From contig JAIWND010000032.1 in NCBI GenBank assembly GCA_025330725.1, positions 62,001 through 126,000 of the forward strand: 64,000 bases of DNA. The letters run 5' to 3'. Source of the stretch: Chlamydoabsidia padenii (Eukaryota; Mucoromycota; Mucoromycetes; Mucorales; Cunninghamellaceae). Position numbers and translations under genes: made by a program. The notes beneath the pieces were generated by a model, which worked only from the letters and a program-made list of their open reading frames with translations, had not been told where the DNA came from and made no database searches. Every line of letters starts with the position of its first letter. Position 1 is the stretch's first letter. Of this stretch, positions 1 through 12,000 are shown piece after piece.

Positions 1-1
1 T

Positions 2-178
2 CCTCAGAATGCCAAACAACAGTGGATTCGTAATAATCTCATTTACTCACTTTTTTCTTCTTCCCCTTTTGATGATATCAAGAAACAAGACTCACTCAAC
101 CTAATCATGAAAACCGAAACTGAAACGACCAAAGATATTGTAAGTGTAAAAAAGAGAGAGAGAAAGGGTTGGGCATGA
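2..178 (+). CDS. 3' end of an unidentified upstream gene (partial)
   Basis: One frame stays open from base 2 to a TGA at 176-178 and reads like real protein, starting PQNAKQQWIRNN and continuing with an acidic and Ser/Thr-rich tail. A good splice donor (GTAAGT) lies at about 139 after the residues TKDI, so coding may instead leave this frame there. The neighbouring stretch after 180 is AT-rich and without coding character, which fits a gene end. No domain is visible and I do not recognise the protein. Confidence 0.4.
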   Translation, partial: PQNAKQQWIRNNLIYSLFSSSPFDDIKKQDSLNLIMKTETETTKDIVSVKKRERKGWA

Positions 179-584
179 AGCGACAAATATTGCTAATCTC
201 TCTTCTTGCTAATGTTTGTTAAAAACTAGTTTCTTCTTCCTTGGTTATGGTGGTGTTGATGGATCGGTCTTTTATCATTGTTTATTACCCTCTTTTCTCC
301 TTTTAGAATAGCTTTATATAATATAACTCTAATGATAATAATAAAAAACGATAATGATCTTTATCCTACTGACTAGTGTTGCCTGTCTATGCATTATGCA
401 CTTTTTTGTTTTATAGGTTTATATGCTTCTATTTCGAACAACGACCCGTGTAATTGCGTTTTGAATCGCCGGATCAACTGTAATGATCTATTTTTTATAC
501 CCCTTTTTTCTACTATGGACCCTGATTGGTCGTTGGTGATAGAAACATAGGCTATAATTCTCATATCCGAGTGTATGAGCTACG

Positions 585-626
<42 letters not shown>

Positions 627-1186
627 TGTCAGATACTATGACATTGTACAATGTGAGATATTACCACACTCTTGTTATCCACCCTCATCTACTATGAAAC
701 ATACTCTTTTATCTTAATTTGGACTCCTTTATCGTATGACAATCGAAGCAACGGATCTACCATTTCATTTGATTTTTCCTTATTCTTATTCTTGATACCT
801 CGTTCTGTATTCTTTTTGGATATTTTTAAACATCCTTTCGAGGTCAGCCCTGAACCAAACGAAAATATTCAAATCCCGCATTTCGTCACTTGGGAAACAT
901 AACCTATACCTTTCCGTGATACCTCTTTTTCTTTCTTATTTCTCTTCTTTCTTTACTCTCTCCTTCTTACAAATCATCATCATTTGCTCTAATATATACT
1001 GCTACAATCACCAACACCATATCATCATTACCTTCTCCAAGTTTCTCGGTAGTTCTAATCAACTCGTACTTTATCAAACCAAGCACATTAATTCTTATAT
1101 TCTTCATTTTGACAGCTATCCATTTTACCCGAACCATTTACTTTATTCCTCCTTAATACAACCCTACATAAGCCAAAAACGAACGA
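179..1186. other. Intergenic spacer upstream of the receptor gene
   Basis: AT-rich spacer with a long T tract (about 571-622). Short open frames here are low-complexity Phe/Leu/Ile strings and look like chance. A copy of the dispersed motif (TTCAAATCCCGCA) lies at 868-880. A pyrimidine-rich stretch at 910-970 may belong to the promoter or leader of the next gene. Confidence 0.5.
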
Positions 1187-3245
1187 ATGAACGAAAAAAG
1201 TCCTCAGCACCAAGCGGGGTTTGAAATCGGGTTTCTTCTTTACAGTCGGGGCCAGTTCCTGACTCTCCGCAAAGCAACCATCGCCACAGCCATTGTCGCT
1301 CTGGTAGCCTCTGTCGTTGTCCTTTCTAGCTTCTTATACCTCTGGCTTGTTGATCGCAAACGTGCTAATCGGATTTCCTTGCGATGTGTGGTGATAGCTT
1401 GTGCTGCTAATGGAATCGACTCGATCATGAATATCTCCATGTCTTTTGTGAAAGGCCCTCAAAGATTTTGCCGTGCAGGGGGGATCATTAGTAACATTTC
1501 AAGACTCATTAGCGCTTCTTTTTTGGCCATTGTCGGGATCAACTTGGTATTGATCTTTGTCATCAATGTGAAACGACGTGATCTATTGGAATACTTTTAT
1601 TACCCATTTGCCTTTGTCTATGTAATGATATGTACAGTGGTAATGATTTATAAGGCAGTTACTTCTGATGATACGATTGAGACGCATGATACTTGCTGGT
1701 AAGAAACGATAAATGCAAAAAGGTTAAATTCAAACGCCGACATGTGGGGTTGGAATAAAATTATACCTGGAGGCGCTAATTTTTTTCTCTTCTTTCTCTC
1801 TACCAGGTACTTGAATTATGTCATTGAAAGATCCTATTCTGTCTTCTCATGGGTAAAGTTAAATACTTGAAAGTACTATCATAACTATAGCTTGACACTG
1901 AATTTTAACATTCTCTTTATAGATGTGGTACTATGGCTTCCTCTTTTTTATCAATCTATTGGCGGGAATCTCCTCTGGTATTGCTCTTTACAAGCTAATT
2001 CATGAACAACGTGCACTCCGCAAGAATGTCGACAATACCACTTACATGGGTCAAGCAAGTACCAACCAAGTTGAAAGCCGATTCCAGCGACGACAATCTG
2101 CTGTTTTAACCAAAGTCGTTAGCAGGTGTATTATTTATCCACTCAGTAAGTACACTTGAACACATATTCTGCTAATTTGCACTGATACTAACCAATGCAC
2201 TTGTCTCTTTTATTATATAGTTCCTCTTGCTGTAAATATATGGGGTTTTGGAATACAAATCATGATGACGATTAGGAATGACAGACCTCCTTTTGTCCTG
2301 GTCATGTTTGACACCGTATTTGCTTGTCTTGAAGGTAAGCACTGTTCCCCTCTTCCTCTTACCACCACGTTTACTTACCTTGTTTTGTTTTGTTTATGTT
2401 CAGGCTTCTTTGTACTTATGGTATTCTTCACAGATCCTGCCTTGACAACGTTTATTGATGATAGATTACAATACTGGCGCAAAGTATATGTGACAGAATA
2501 CAGATCGGTGACAATCCGCAACGACTCATCAACTATACAAGAACAAAAAATGGATAAATCACATACCTTGTATATCATGCCTCCTATGGATAATGGTGAC
2601 TGTATGGATGAAAATTTGACCAACTGGAATGCTGCCATCATCCACGCCAATGAAACATCAAGGTACTCTGGAACCAACCACAACAGTATTCCCATGCGAC
2701 GTATAGCTATACCACCATCGACCTTATCACAACTATCTTCCCATTATAATATTCGTCAATTATCATTTTGTACTCTTCCAACTATGTCTGACACTATGGA
2801 ATCTGGGAACCATCATCACGATACATTGGGGCAACATCAACAAGGCCAATTTATTGAATCATCAACTGCCAACTTAACCAATGGAGACCAACCAGCACAC
2901 TTTTCAACTCAAGAAAGCATTATTCATAATGTATTTGTTCCCTACAAATCAGCAGTTTGGGCTCGGATATGTCACTATCTTTTGTCTCGACTCGACTTGT
3001 CTTTTTTGACCTCCTCGACATCAAGATCAGCACCACAATCTTCTACCACTATTGAATTAAGGACTTATTCACAACAACCTCCATTACAGCAACATGATGA
3101 TGACGATGATGAAGGAAATAATGCTACTGCCACCATCAGCGACGACTGCGACAATACCATTGGCACTGGACACAGCAACGATATCCCTATTGAATCAAAC
3201 AATCGATACAGATTCTCCTCATCAGCTGATACCTGTCACTATTAG
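1187..3245 (+). CDS. Seven-transmembrane G-protein-coupled receptor-like protein
   Basis: Five exons: 1187-1698, 1807-1852, 1923-2145, 2221-2334 and 2404-3245, giving 578 residues. Seven hydrophobic segments are visible at roughly residues 28-52, 62-85, 98-125, 130-155, 190-212, 245-270 and 280-310, followed by a cytoplasmic tail of about 270 residues rich in Ser, Thr, His and Asn with an Asp run (DDDDDEG). The short N terminus, seven helices and long tail fit fungal receptors of the Git3/cAMP-receptor-like group, which sense nutrients and couple to a G-alpha protein at the plasma membrane. That assignment rests on architecture, not a diagnostic motif. The first ATG of exon 1 gives a plausible topology. 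The ligand cannot be inferred. It could also be a seven-helix protein that does not couple to G proteins. Confidence 0.7.
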
Positions 3246-3703
3246 TGTTTACCTTTTACTTTATAATCATTTACCTTCTTACCCCCCCTTTTTTTTTAAT
3301 TATGATATATACTATTACTTATATTCCTATACTCTCTTGATATATATGATCTTACTGCTTATGTAATAATAGTGCAACCCCTCTTTTTTTTTTATAATTA
3401 ATATATACTTCTACCTTCTTCAATGTAAATATAAATAAACAAACAATACCCTTTTTATTAATTCTTTTTATGTGTGTGGATGTGTTTATAATAGCTCTAT
3501 GTCCAAGTGATGACAAAATCATTCATGCCTAATGGGATATGAAACGGGTGCCAGTCAGTGACTTGGGCTGTAAAAATATTCCAACTCCGTCAAGTGGGAG
3601 TCTAAATCTTCGCATGCGGCAAGTTGTTTTTCCTTGCTTCTTTCTTTCTCTCTCTCTCTCTCTATTTAATTACTCATCAATTGATCATACCAATAAAAGC
3701 AAC
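3246..3703. other. Intergenic spacer between receptor and CWC24 genes
   Basis: AT-rich spacer holding the 3' end of the receptor gene (AATAAA-type sequence near 3431) and the CT-repeat leader of CWC24 at 3640-3665. An open frame runs upstream of the CWC24 start from 3539, but its extra residues are low-complexity leader sequence. Confidence 0.5.
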
Positions 3704-4305
3704 ATGTCTGATCCATCAGGACAAGAGTTATTAACATCCAGCACTGACAAAGTACCCTTCTTTAAAAAGCGAACGACAAAGAACATTCGAAAACGACAAA
3801 AATCACCTGATCGCACTGCAGGACGACGAAAAGACGACGACAGTCAAGATGACGACGACATTGTGTCTGAAGTGGTCACCAAAGAACGCAAAACCATGAA
3901 AACACCTTTTGTCCAAAGTACCCGGAAACGACATTTACGAAAAACAAATGGCGACAATGAAGAGGACGATGATGACGACCAGGACTTTGGTGGTGATCAA
4001 TATCAAGCGGATCGATCTACCACTGTACGAAAAGATGATGCCACACGATATACCACCGAATACGAATTGGATGCTGAAGCTATGGATGCCATGACAAGTG
4101 CGATCAATGCCGGAAAAGCCAAGAAGAAAGCCAATGGGGGTCAAGAAAAGAAACAGGTCAAGAATAGTAAACTACAGGTGGGTCCTCAAAAAGCACCAGC
4201 CAATTTACGTGTTACTGCTCGATTCGATTATCAACCTGATATTTGCAAAGATTATAAAGGTAAGTCTATTCTCTTTTAAAAAAGATATCCATTGTTATAT
4301 ACTCA

Positions 4306-4347
<42 letters not shown>

Positions 4348-4852
4348 TATGTGATACATATAGAAACTGGATTCTGTGGATATGGTGACTCTTGTATCTT
4401 TTTACACGATCGTGGCGACTACAAGTCAGGCTGGGAATTGGATAAAGAATGGGAAGAAGCACAACGAAACAAAGGACCTGGTGGAAAAGTAAAGGATCAA
4501 TATGCGATCTCTGATGAAGACTCTGATGAAGAAGTGCCTTTTGCTTGTTTGATTTGTCGCAACGAATTTGTCAATCCTGTGGTTACTAAATGTCAGCACT
4601 ACTTTTGCGAATCATGTGCTATCAACAACTACAAGACTTCATCAAAGTGCTTTGCTTGTGGCGCTCCTACCAGTGGTGTCTTTAATACGGCAAAGAACAT
4701 TCTGGAAAAACTACGACTGAAGAAAGAACGGATCAAACAAAGCTTGGCGGACGATGAAGAAGACAAGGATCATGGATTGGACCAAATTGAAGGACTGGAA
4801 ACAAAGGAAGATAGCGACGATGGGGATAGTGATAGTAGTAGTGATAGTGATT

Positions 4853-4854
<2 letters not shown>
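3704..4854 (+). CDS. CWC24: Pre-mRNA-splicing factor CWC24 (RNF113 family)
   Basis: Two exons, 3704-4259 and 4364-4854, give 348 residues. The N-terminal half is basic and acidic low complexity. Then comes a CCCH zinc finger ([20 protein letters not shown], then LH), split by the intron, and a RING finger (CLIC..C..H..C..C..C..C) at about residues 245-285, and an acidic Ser/Asp tail. This CCCH-plus-RING order is characteristic of Cwc24/RNF113A, which joins the Prp19-associated spliceosome before the first catalytic step; the human protein also has ubiquitin-ligase activity. I chose the ATG at 3704 because the in-frame extension upstream to 3539 is CT-repeat leader. The intron carries a 39-base T tract directly before its acceptor. 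Confidence 0.93.
4308..4346 (+). repeat. 39-base T tract inside the CWC24 intron
   Basis: Uninterrupted T run that forms the polypyrimidine tract before the acceptor at 4362-4363. Similar long tracts occur in introns of other genes in this window. Confidence 0.9.
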
Positions 4855-4902
<48 letters not shown>

Positions 4903-4925
4903 TCCTTTATTGGTTTATATTACTT

Positions 4926-4931
4926 AATAAA
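4926..4931 (+). terminator. Polyadenylation signal of CWC24
   Basis: AATAAA about 75 bases after the stop codon, downstream of the T tract. Confidence 0.6.
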
Positions 4932-5253
4932 GATGCATTTTACATTTTGGCTTATAAATAACATAATGTGATTTTGTCTTGATCAGGGTTAACATGATTC
5001 AACAGTGGTTTCATGTAATGACGATGATGATACATGCTCTTGTATCACACTCATGTTTCTATTGACTGGAGGAACAAAAGTGCTTGGTGATCCCGATGGG
5101 AAGCATCTTATCATTTATGGTAAACCTGGAGAAAGACAATGTTTAAATGATCAAAATATGTACTTTTTTGTAAACTTCTCTCTGGATATAAATGTATCTG
5201 GGAGGGGGGAAGGCAGAATGTTTGACGAGCGGATGGATCAGTGACGGATGGAT

Positions 5254-5280
5254 CGGAATTTGAATAACGGGATTTGAAAA
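5254..5280 (+). promoter_or_regulatory. Two adjacent copies of the dispersed CGGGATTTGAAAA motif
   Basis: CGGAATTTGAATA at 5254-5266 is followed at once by CGGGATTTGAAAA at 5268-5280, same orientation, about 820 bases before the C2H2 factor start. Function is unknown. Confidence 0.5.
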
Positions 5281-5997
5281 AACGTAATTAATGCAAACCA
5301 AAGTCTCACATGCACATTAAAGAAAGAATCAAACTCCTTTTAATTGACTCGATATTGTCTTATCATTGGTATCATAAGAGAGAAAAAAAAAAAACTTCCA
5401 TTTTATGAATACTCTATTCTGTCGTGTACGTGAAAAGGGAAAGAAACTCGTTCATTTTTTAAGGTTTCAATTCACACGCCGATTTAACTTAATCTTCCAG
5501 AAAAGAAAGTCATTTTCTTCAAGTTGATTATCAAAAAGGAGAGAAAGGGAAAGTGGGAAAAGACAACATTAGCATAATTGGTGCGATCATGATCTCACAT
5601 ATTTGTAGGCGAAAATGGCCAAGAAAAGTAAGTTTCACATTTACTTGTATTTTCTGAATTCATTAAAAAAAAGTTCTTTTGCAGACGATTGAGGATCGAC
5701 GACAGAATATTTTCATGACTAATAGGCTCAATCATCACGATCCTCGGAATGGTGCATAAATATGGAAGAAAAGAAGAAGCTCCAATGTAGAATGATGGTA
5801 CTGACACTTTTCTTGTTGGGTTTCGTACTTGAGTCTATCAATGTGAGAAATGAAAAAAGGATCTGCGGGATGGTTTAGGAATGAAGATCGTTTACTATTG
5901 GAGGGCATAAATTGGCTCGGTTGCCCGTACCAAACCTTTTTAAGGTTAACCTGTTTTTTCACATCCCGAAAGGAATAAAATATAGGAGCACAACAAA

Positions 5998-6028
<31 letters not shown>

Positions 6029-6102
6029 TTCTCTTTCTCTCTTTTATTTTATTTTATTTTATTTTATTAAAAAAAAAAAAACACTATTAACTCATTCGAT
6101 AC

Positions 6103-7711
6103 ATGTCCAGTCATTCACAGCAACAACAGCAGCAGCAAAACCAACACCAACAACAAGTTGCTACAGCCACCGCCGGTTTTTACCCTTCTACTGGTTATTT
6201 TCAAGAAAATAAACAACTAATGTCAACAACACCCAATTCAGTTTACTGTGGTCAGTCAATCGACCTATCTGCTCATTCCAACGTTGAACAAGACATGGTG
6301 AATGCTGTTGCTGCATTCTCTTCTCCTTCTTTACCACCATTATCAAAACTTTTACCTTCGTCAAACTCAACTACAACTCAACGACTTTCCCTTGCTTCGG
6401 CTGTTAGCGATAACGAAAACAACAAAACAGAAGACAATTCAAATACTGAACGATCTTACTCACTCGTTGAAGGCACACCTAATAACAACATCGCATTAAC
6501 AACAACAGCAGCAACAATTACACCCAATGTAACGCCACGACCTTCGATCATTTACCAACCTTCACCAACAGTGCCTTCTCACTCGAAGATTCCTTCAAGT
6601 CATCATTCTGAAATGTATTATCGACCAGCAGCAGCAGCAGCAGCAGCTACCACGCCTAATCCAGTAGCAAAATCAACCACATCAACAAACGATCCTTATT
6701 ATATGACGATGACGACTTATAACGCCACCACAACAGGTGTTCTACCACCTACTAGCAACAATGCTCATCACCCACTTGTATTTCCACCAAACGCGGTGCC
6801 ACCAACACCAACAACATCGATGCATCCATCCTCAATCATATCATCACAATCAACAGGATACTCACAGGTGGCAAACTTGCCTTCATCAACAATAACGGGA
6901 AGAATCAGTCATTCTCATCATAATGGTGCGCATTATCAACAACAACAACAGCAACATTTACCATCACCGCCTACTTCATACGATCAATATTCAATGGAGC
7001 AACCACAAAGTCAAAAGGTTTTCTCCTTTGTATCTTTACCAGGTGTGAACCAAAAGAAACGACCACGGCGGAAATATCATGAAGTGGAACGATTATATCA
7101 TTGTAATTATCTTGGGTGCTCCAAATCCTATGGCACACTTAATCATCTCAACGCTCACGTGCAAATGCAAGATCATGTAAGTGAAAACTACTACTTGCTT
7201 TTTTTTTTCTGTAACTCATCCTAAATGGGATCAACTCTCCCTTTTTTTTATATATAACCATTAGGGACCAAAACGACACCCATCTGAATTCAAGGAACTT
7301 CGGAAAATGTGGCGGAAACAAAAACGTGAAAGTCAAGGCAACAAGAAGAAAACTGACTCGACTAGCAACACCACCTTACCACCACAACAAAATCAACAAC
7401 AACAACAACAACAACAACAAAAGTCATATCAGTATGCTCAAGGTCATCAACGATTGGAACCACCCACTATGCCATCTCAACCAGTGCAATCATTAATTCA
7501 TCATCCTTTACCGCCACCACCACCTTTACCTACTGCTCTTTACCGATCTCCTTCAAACCACTGGGTCACATCGTTACCACCACCACCACCACCACCTTCA
7601 ACACTTAATCATCCAAGCCTGGTACAGCATCAACAACAACAACAACATGCCGCTGCTGCTGCTGCTGCTGCCGCTGCTGGGATTATACCAAACACGATCA
7701 ATTATCAATAA
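6103..7711 (+). CDS. C2H2 zinc-finger transcription factor, Con7-like
   Basis: Two exons, 6103-7176 and 7265-7711, give 506 residues. Most of the protein is low complexity: Gln, Asn, Ser/Thr and Pro runs, an Ala run near residue 175, poly-Pro stretches and a C-terminal poly-Ala run. The only folded part, near residues 325-375, is a basic KKRPRRKYHEVERLY segment, one C2H2 finger (C-x4-C then H-x4-5-H with GTLNHLNAHV) and a conserved basic helix beginning GPKRHPSEFKELRKMW. The intron falls exactly after the finger. A single finger followed by the KR-PSEFKE-R extension matches fungal factors related to Con7, which control morphogenesis and cell-wall genes; I assign this from memory of that motif. 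DNA target and role here are unknown. Confidence 0.8.
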
Positions 7712-8003
7712 GTGATCATCGGGCTATCGACACCTTATATGTCTCTTTTTTTACTTATTTTATGACCTCTTCTCCTTTTATCACTTTGTATATACAGTAT
7801 ACGTCTTCTCTTTATTTGTTTGCCGGTGGTTTTAGATGGTATTTACTAGTGTATGTGACTAGCACATGATGAATCGATCGTTTGTTGATTCTTTGTTTTA
7901 TCTCTTTGTGTATTATGTTTATTATATGGTCTGTCTTCTTTTTATTCCCTCATCTCCTATAGTGTAGTAAAATACTTACATATAATATATATCATTTTGG
8001 AAC

Positions 8004-8009
8004 AATAAA
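8004..8009 (+). terminator. Polyadenylation signal of the C2H2 factor gene
   Basis: AATAAA about 290 bases after the stop codon at 7711, the first clear match in the 3' region. Confidence 0.5.
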
Positions 8010-8985
8010 AAAACCTGAACTTTTTTAAAATTATGCATGTCGGACTTTCCTGTTTCATCGGCGTTTGAAAATAGATTACTTTCGCTGTCAGTCTTGATGG
8101 TCCTAACAGACTTTTTTTTTAATATTATAGACCCTGGTGTCTGTCTTTCTTAACAATCGCTTTCATAATCGTAATGGTTACACACAGGATTCTGTTTTTG
8201 TGCGACTATTCATGCAAAAAGTCCATCTTTTGGGGGCGATGGAGAAGAGCGGGATTTTTCATTCTTATCATTCAAAATGACGAAATGAAAGCCGAAAGTA
8301 AAAACAAAAATGAAATAAACCCATGTTTGGTCAAACGCACATCTTTGGAGTTATCACTGTCATCTTCAGCCGACATCAAAGAGGATCATGTTGAATGATG
8401 ACATGTCATTATGTAAAGCAATGGGCGGGACAAAGTGTATATATGTGTGGTGCGAAGAGATGATAATAAAGTGTGGTATGAATACTGCATGCTGATCATC
8501 AATAGGTGAGAATAAAGTCAGTAGTGATGATAAAGAAAGAAAAGAAGTCGAATGCTTGATACGCCTTTGTATAGCTTAATTCAATCACCCCCTGGAAAAA
8601 AAAAAAAAAAAAAACTTTCAATTCGCTCCCCAAATCTTTTCAAGGCACAGAAAAGCCATTGGTGACCCCAAAGGAAAAAGGAAAGACTAACCTATCATTT
8701 TACTTGATAGTATTGCCGTGGTTGGGGCAATCCTATCCGTCCATAGGTGGGGTCTCAAACATTTCGCATTCCGCCCCTCAACAATTTTTTTTTGGCTCCT
8801 TCAAGTTTTTTAAAACCCAACGTAAAGAAATCCTTTTTTTTTTTTTTTTTTCTTCTTCTTTCTCTCAATCTCCTTCCAACTTTTTTTTTTCTTTTTTTTT
8901 TTTTTACGACTTTGTTTAATCTTCTCTTGTATTAGAGGAATAATCTTCTTCCCCTTCTTTCCCTCCTCCTTATTTTTCGTTTTGG

Positions 8986-8993
8986 TATAAAAG
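8986..8993 (+). promoter_or_regulatory. TATA box of ACC1
   Basis: TATAAAAG lies 84 bases before the ACC1 start codon and is followed by an A/C-rich leader, a normal arrangement for a strongly expressed fungal gene. Confidence 0.65.
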
Positions 8994-9076
8994 AAACAAT
9001 TGACTCCTTCTTTTGTCTACATACAACTAATTCGCCAATACAACAAACAACACGCATATCAAACTAATACACTCTA

Positions 9077-12000
9077 ATGGTTGATCACAAAAGTTTACCA
9101 AGTCACTTTTTGGGTATGTATGAAAAGAAGAAAAGGTATAGATATAAAAAGTAATACTCATAATTCTTTAATTGTAGGTGGGAATTCTGTCGAAAAGGCT
9201 CCTCAAGATCCTGTCAAAGAGTTTGTGGAAGCTCACGAAGGTCACACTGTCATCTCCAAGGTCTTGATTGCTAACAATGGTATGGCTGCTATGAAGGAAA
9301 TTCGATCAGTACGAAAGTGGGCCTATGAAACCTTTGGTAACGAACGCGCTATTGAATTCACGGTGATGGCAACTCCTGAAGATTTGAAGGCTAATGCTGA
9401 ATACATTCGTATGGCTGATAACTATGTGGAAGTACCTGGTGGATCAAATAACAACAATTACGCCAACGTGGATTTGATTGTGGATGTGGCTGAACGCACT
9501 GCTGTGCATGCTGTATGGGCTGGATGGTAAGTTAGGAAAATATGATAGGGAAATGGCTTGGGGATTTGGGGTAAAGAATTGTTGCTAACTCTCTCTTTTT
9601 TTTTTTTACTATTGTTGTAACTTTTAGGGGTCATGCTTCTGAAAACCCTCGTCTACCTGAAATGCTGGCGAAATCCAAATATAAATGTCTATTCATTGGT
9701 CCTCCTGCTTCAGCAATGCGATCTCTTGGTGACAAAATCTCTTCTACCATTGTGGCACAAAGCGCTGACGTGCCTACTATGGGTTGGAGTGGTGATGGTG
9801 TAACCGAAACAACCTTGGATAATAATGGCCATGTTATTGTCCCTGATGCTGCCTACTCCTCTGCTTGTGTAAAGACTGCTGAAGAAGGTTTGGCCTCTGC
9901 TGACAAGATTGGTTATCCCGTCATGATCAAGGCCTCTGAAGGTGGTGGTGGTAAAGGTATTCGTAAAGTGGACGATCCTTCTACATTCAAGCAAGCCTTC
10001 CATCAAGTCCAAGGTGAAATCCCCGGGTCTCCTATCTTTATCATGAAACTGGCTGGTAATGCTCGTCACTTGGAAGTCCAACTTTTGGCGGATCAATATG
10101 GTAATGCTATCAGTTTGTTTGGCCGTGATTGCTCAGTCCAACGTCGTCACCAAAAAATTATCGAAGAAGCTCCTGTCACTATCGCCAAACCTGAAATCTT
10201 TGAACAAATGGAAAAGGCTGCTGTCCGTCTTGGTAAATTGGTGGGTTATGTCTCTGCTGGTACGGTGGAATATCTTTACAGTCATTATGATGAAAAGTTC
10301 TACTTTTTGGAACTTAACCCTCGTCTTCAAGTCGAACATCCTACTACTGAAATGGTCTCAGGTGTCAATTTGCCTGCTGCTCAACTTCAAATTGCTATGG
10401 GTATTCCTTTGCATCGTATTCGTGATATCCGCGTCTTGTATGGTGTGCAACCCAACAGCTCCTCAGATATCGACTTTGATTTGGAAAACCCTACCTCTCT
10501 TCAATCTCATCGTCGTCCTGTTCCCAAGGGTCATGTCATCGCTGTCCGTATCACTGCCGAAAATCCAGATGCTGGGTTCAAACCTTCTGGTGGTATCATG
10601 CAAGAACTCAACTTCCGATCCAGTACAAATGTCTGGGGTTACTTCTCAGTGGTCTCATCTGGTGCAATGCATGAATATGCTGATTCTCAATTTGGTCACA
10701 TCTTTGCTTATGGGGAAAATCGTCAACAATCTCGTAAAAACATGGTCATTGCTTTAAAGGAACTCTCTATTCGTGGTGATTTTAGAACAACTGTGGAATA
10801 TATCATTCGACTATTGGAAACACCTGATTTTGCCGACAATACAATCAATACTGGCTGGTTGGATATGTTGATCTCAAAGAAATTGACTGCTGAACGTCCT
10901 GATACTATGTTGGCCATCTTCTGTGGTGCTGTTACTAAGGCTCATATGGCATCCGAAGAATGCTGGCAACAATACAAGCTCTCTTTGGAAAAAGGTCAAG
11001 TCCCAAGCAAGGAATCTTTGAAAACTGTCTTCACTGTGGACTTTATCTATGAAAACGTACGCTACAACTTCACTGTCACCCGATCTGCTCCTGGTATTTA
11101 TGCCCTTTACTTGAATGGTACCAAGACTCAAGTTGGTGTTCGCGATTTATCTGATGGTGGTCTCTTGGTGTCATTGAATGGTCGCTCTCATACCACTTAC
11201 TCTCGTGAAGAAGTACAAGCCACTCGGTTGATGATTGATGGCAAGACCTGCTTATTGGAAAAGGAAAGTGATCCTACTCAACTACGAAGTCCTTCTCCTG
11301 GTAAACTGGTTAGCTTGCTACTTGAAAATGGTGACCATATTAAATCTGGTGAAGCTTATGCTGAAATCGAGGTAAGGCACAACACTAAATAGGGAAATGG
11401 GAATGGAAAAAAAAAAAAAAAGGAAAAGATCAGGGATGATGTGTCCCTTGGATGACCTTTCCAGTCGTAAAGGAACAAAAAGCAGGTAGTAGGATTGATT
11501 CTAATCCTTTTCAACTGATTATATTAATAGGTCATGAAAATGTATATGCCTCTGGTTGCTTCTGAAGACGGTCATGTGCAATTCATCAAACAAGTCGGTG
11601 CAACTCTTGAAGCTGGTGATATTATCGGTATCTTGTCTTTGGATGATCCCAGCCGTGTCAAGCATGCTTTGCCATTCACTGGTAAGGTGCCTCAATTTGG
11701 TCCTCCTCATATCGTCGGTGACAAGGCCCATCAACGCTTCACTGCTACCAAGAATGTCCTCGAATATGTGTTACAAGGTTATGACAATCAAGCTTTGATC
11801 CAAACTGTGGTGAAAGATTTGACTGCCATCCTGCGTGACCCTGAACTTCCATACTCTGAAATGAATGCTGTCATGTCGGTGCTGTCAAGTCGTATTCCTA
11901 ATCGTCTCGAACAACAATTGCATACTCTTCTTCAAGAATCTAACAATGGAAAGCGTGCATTCCCTGCTCAAGAAATCAACCAACTGATTGAAACTTTTGC

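Larger units (their letters stand above)
4855..6102. other. Intergenic spacer between CWC24 and the C2H2 factor
   Basis: No gene seen. It starts with a T tract (4856-4899) and a polyadenylation signal, holds two neighbouring copies of the dispersed motif (5254-5266 and 5268-5280, same orientation), and ends with a CT-repeat, TTTTA-repeat leader (5998-6070) directly before the next start codon. Short open frames on the minus strand at 5595-5962 have no domain and no splice context. Confidence 0.5.
7712..9076. other. Intergenic spacer and ACC1 promoter region
   Basis: No gene seen. It contains AATAAA at 8004-8009 for the C2H2 factor, two motif copies (8058-8072 in the GGCGTTTGAAA variant; a partial one at 8249-8261), A and T tracts at 8597-8615 and 8830-8905, a TATA box at 8986 and a CT-rich leader. 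Open frames at 8174-8398 and 8659-8935 are short; the latter is a by-product of T tracts. Confidence 0.5.

Noticed and set aside
3539..3703. N-terminal extension of CWC24 in frame from 3539
   Set aside because: It would translate the CT-repeat leader into a run of Ser and Leu; the ATG at 3704 gives the normal start.
5595..5962. Two overlapping minus-strand frames (70 and 75 codons) in the CWC24/C2H2 spacer
   Set aside because: Short, mutually overlapping, low complexity and without splice context or homologous motif.
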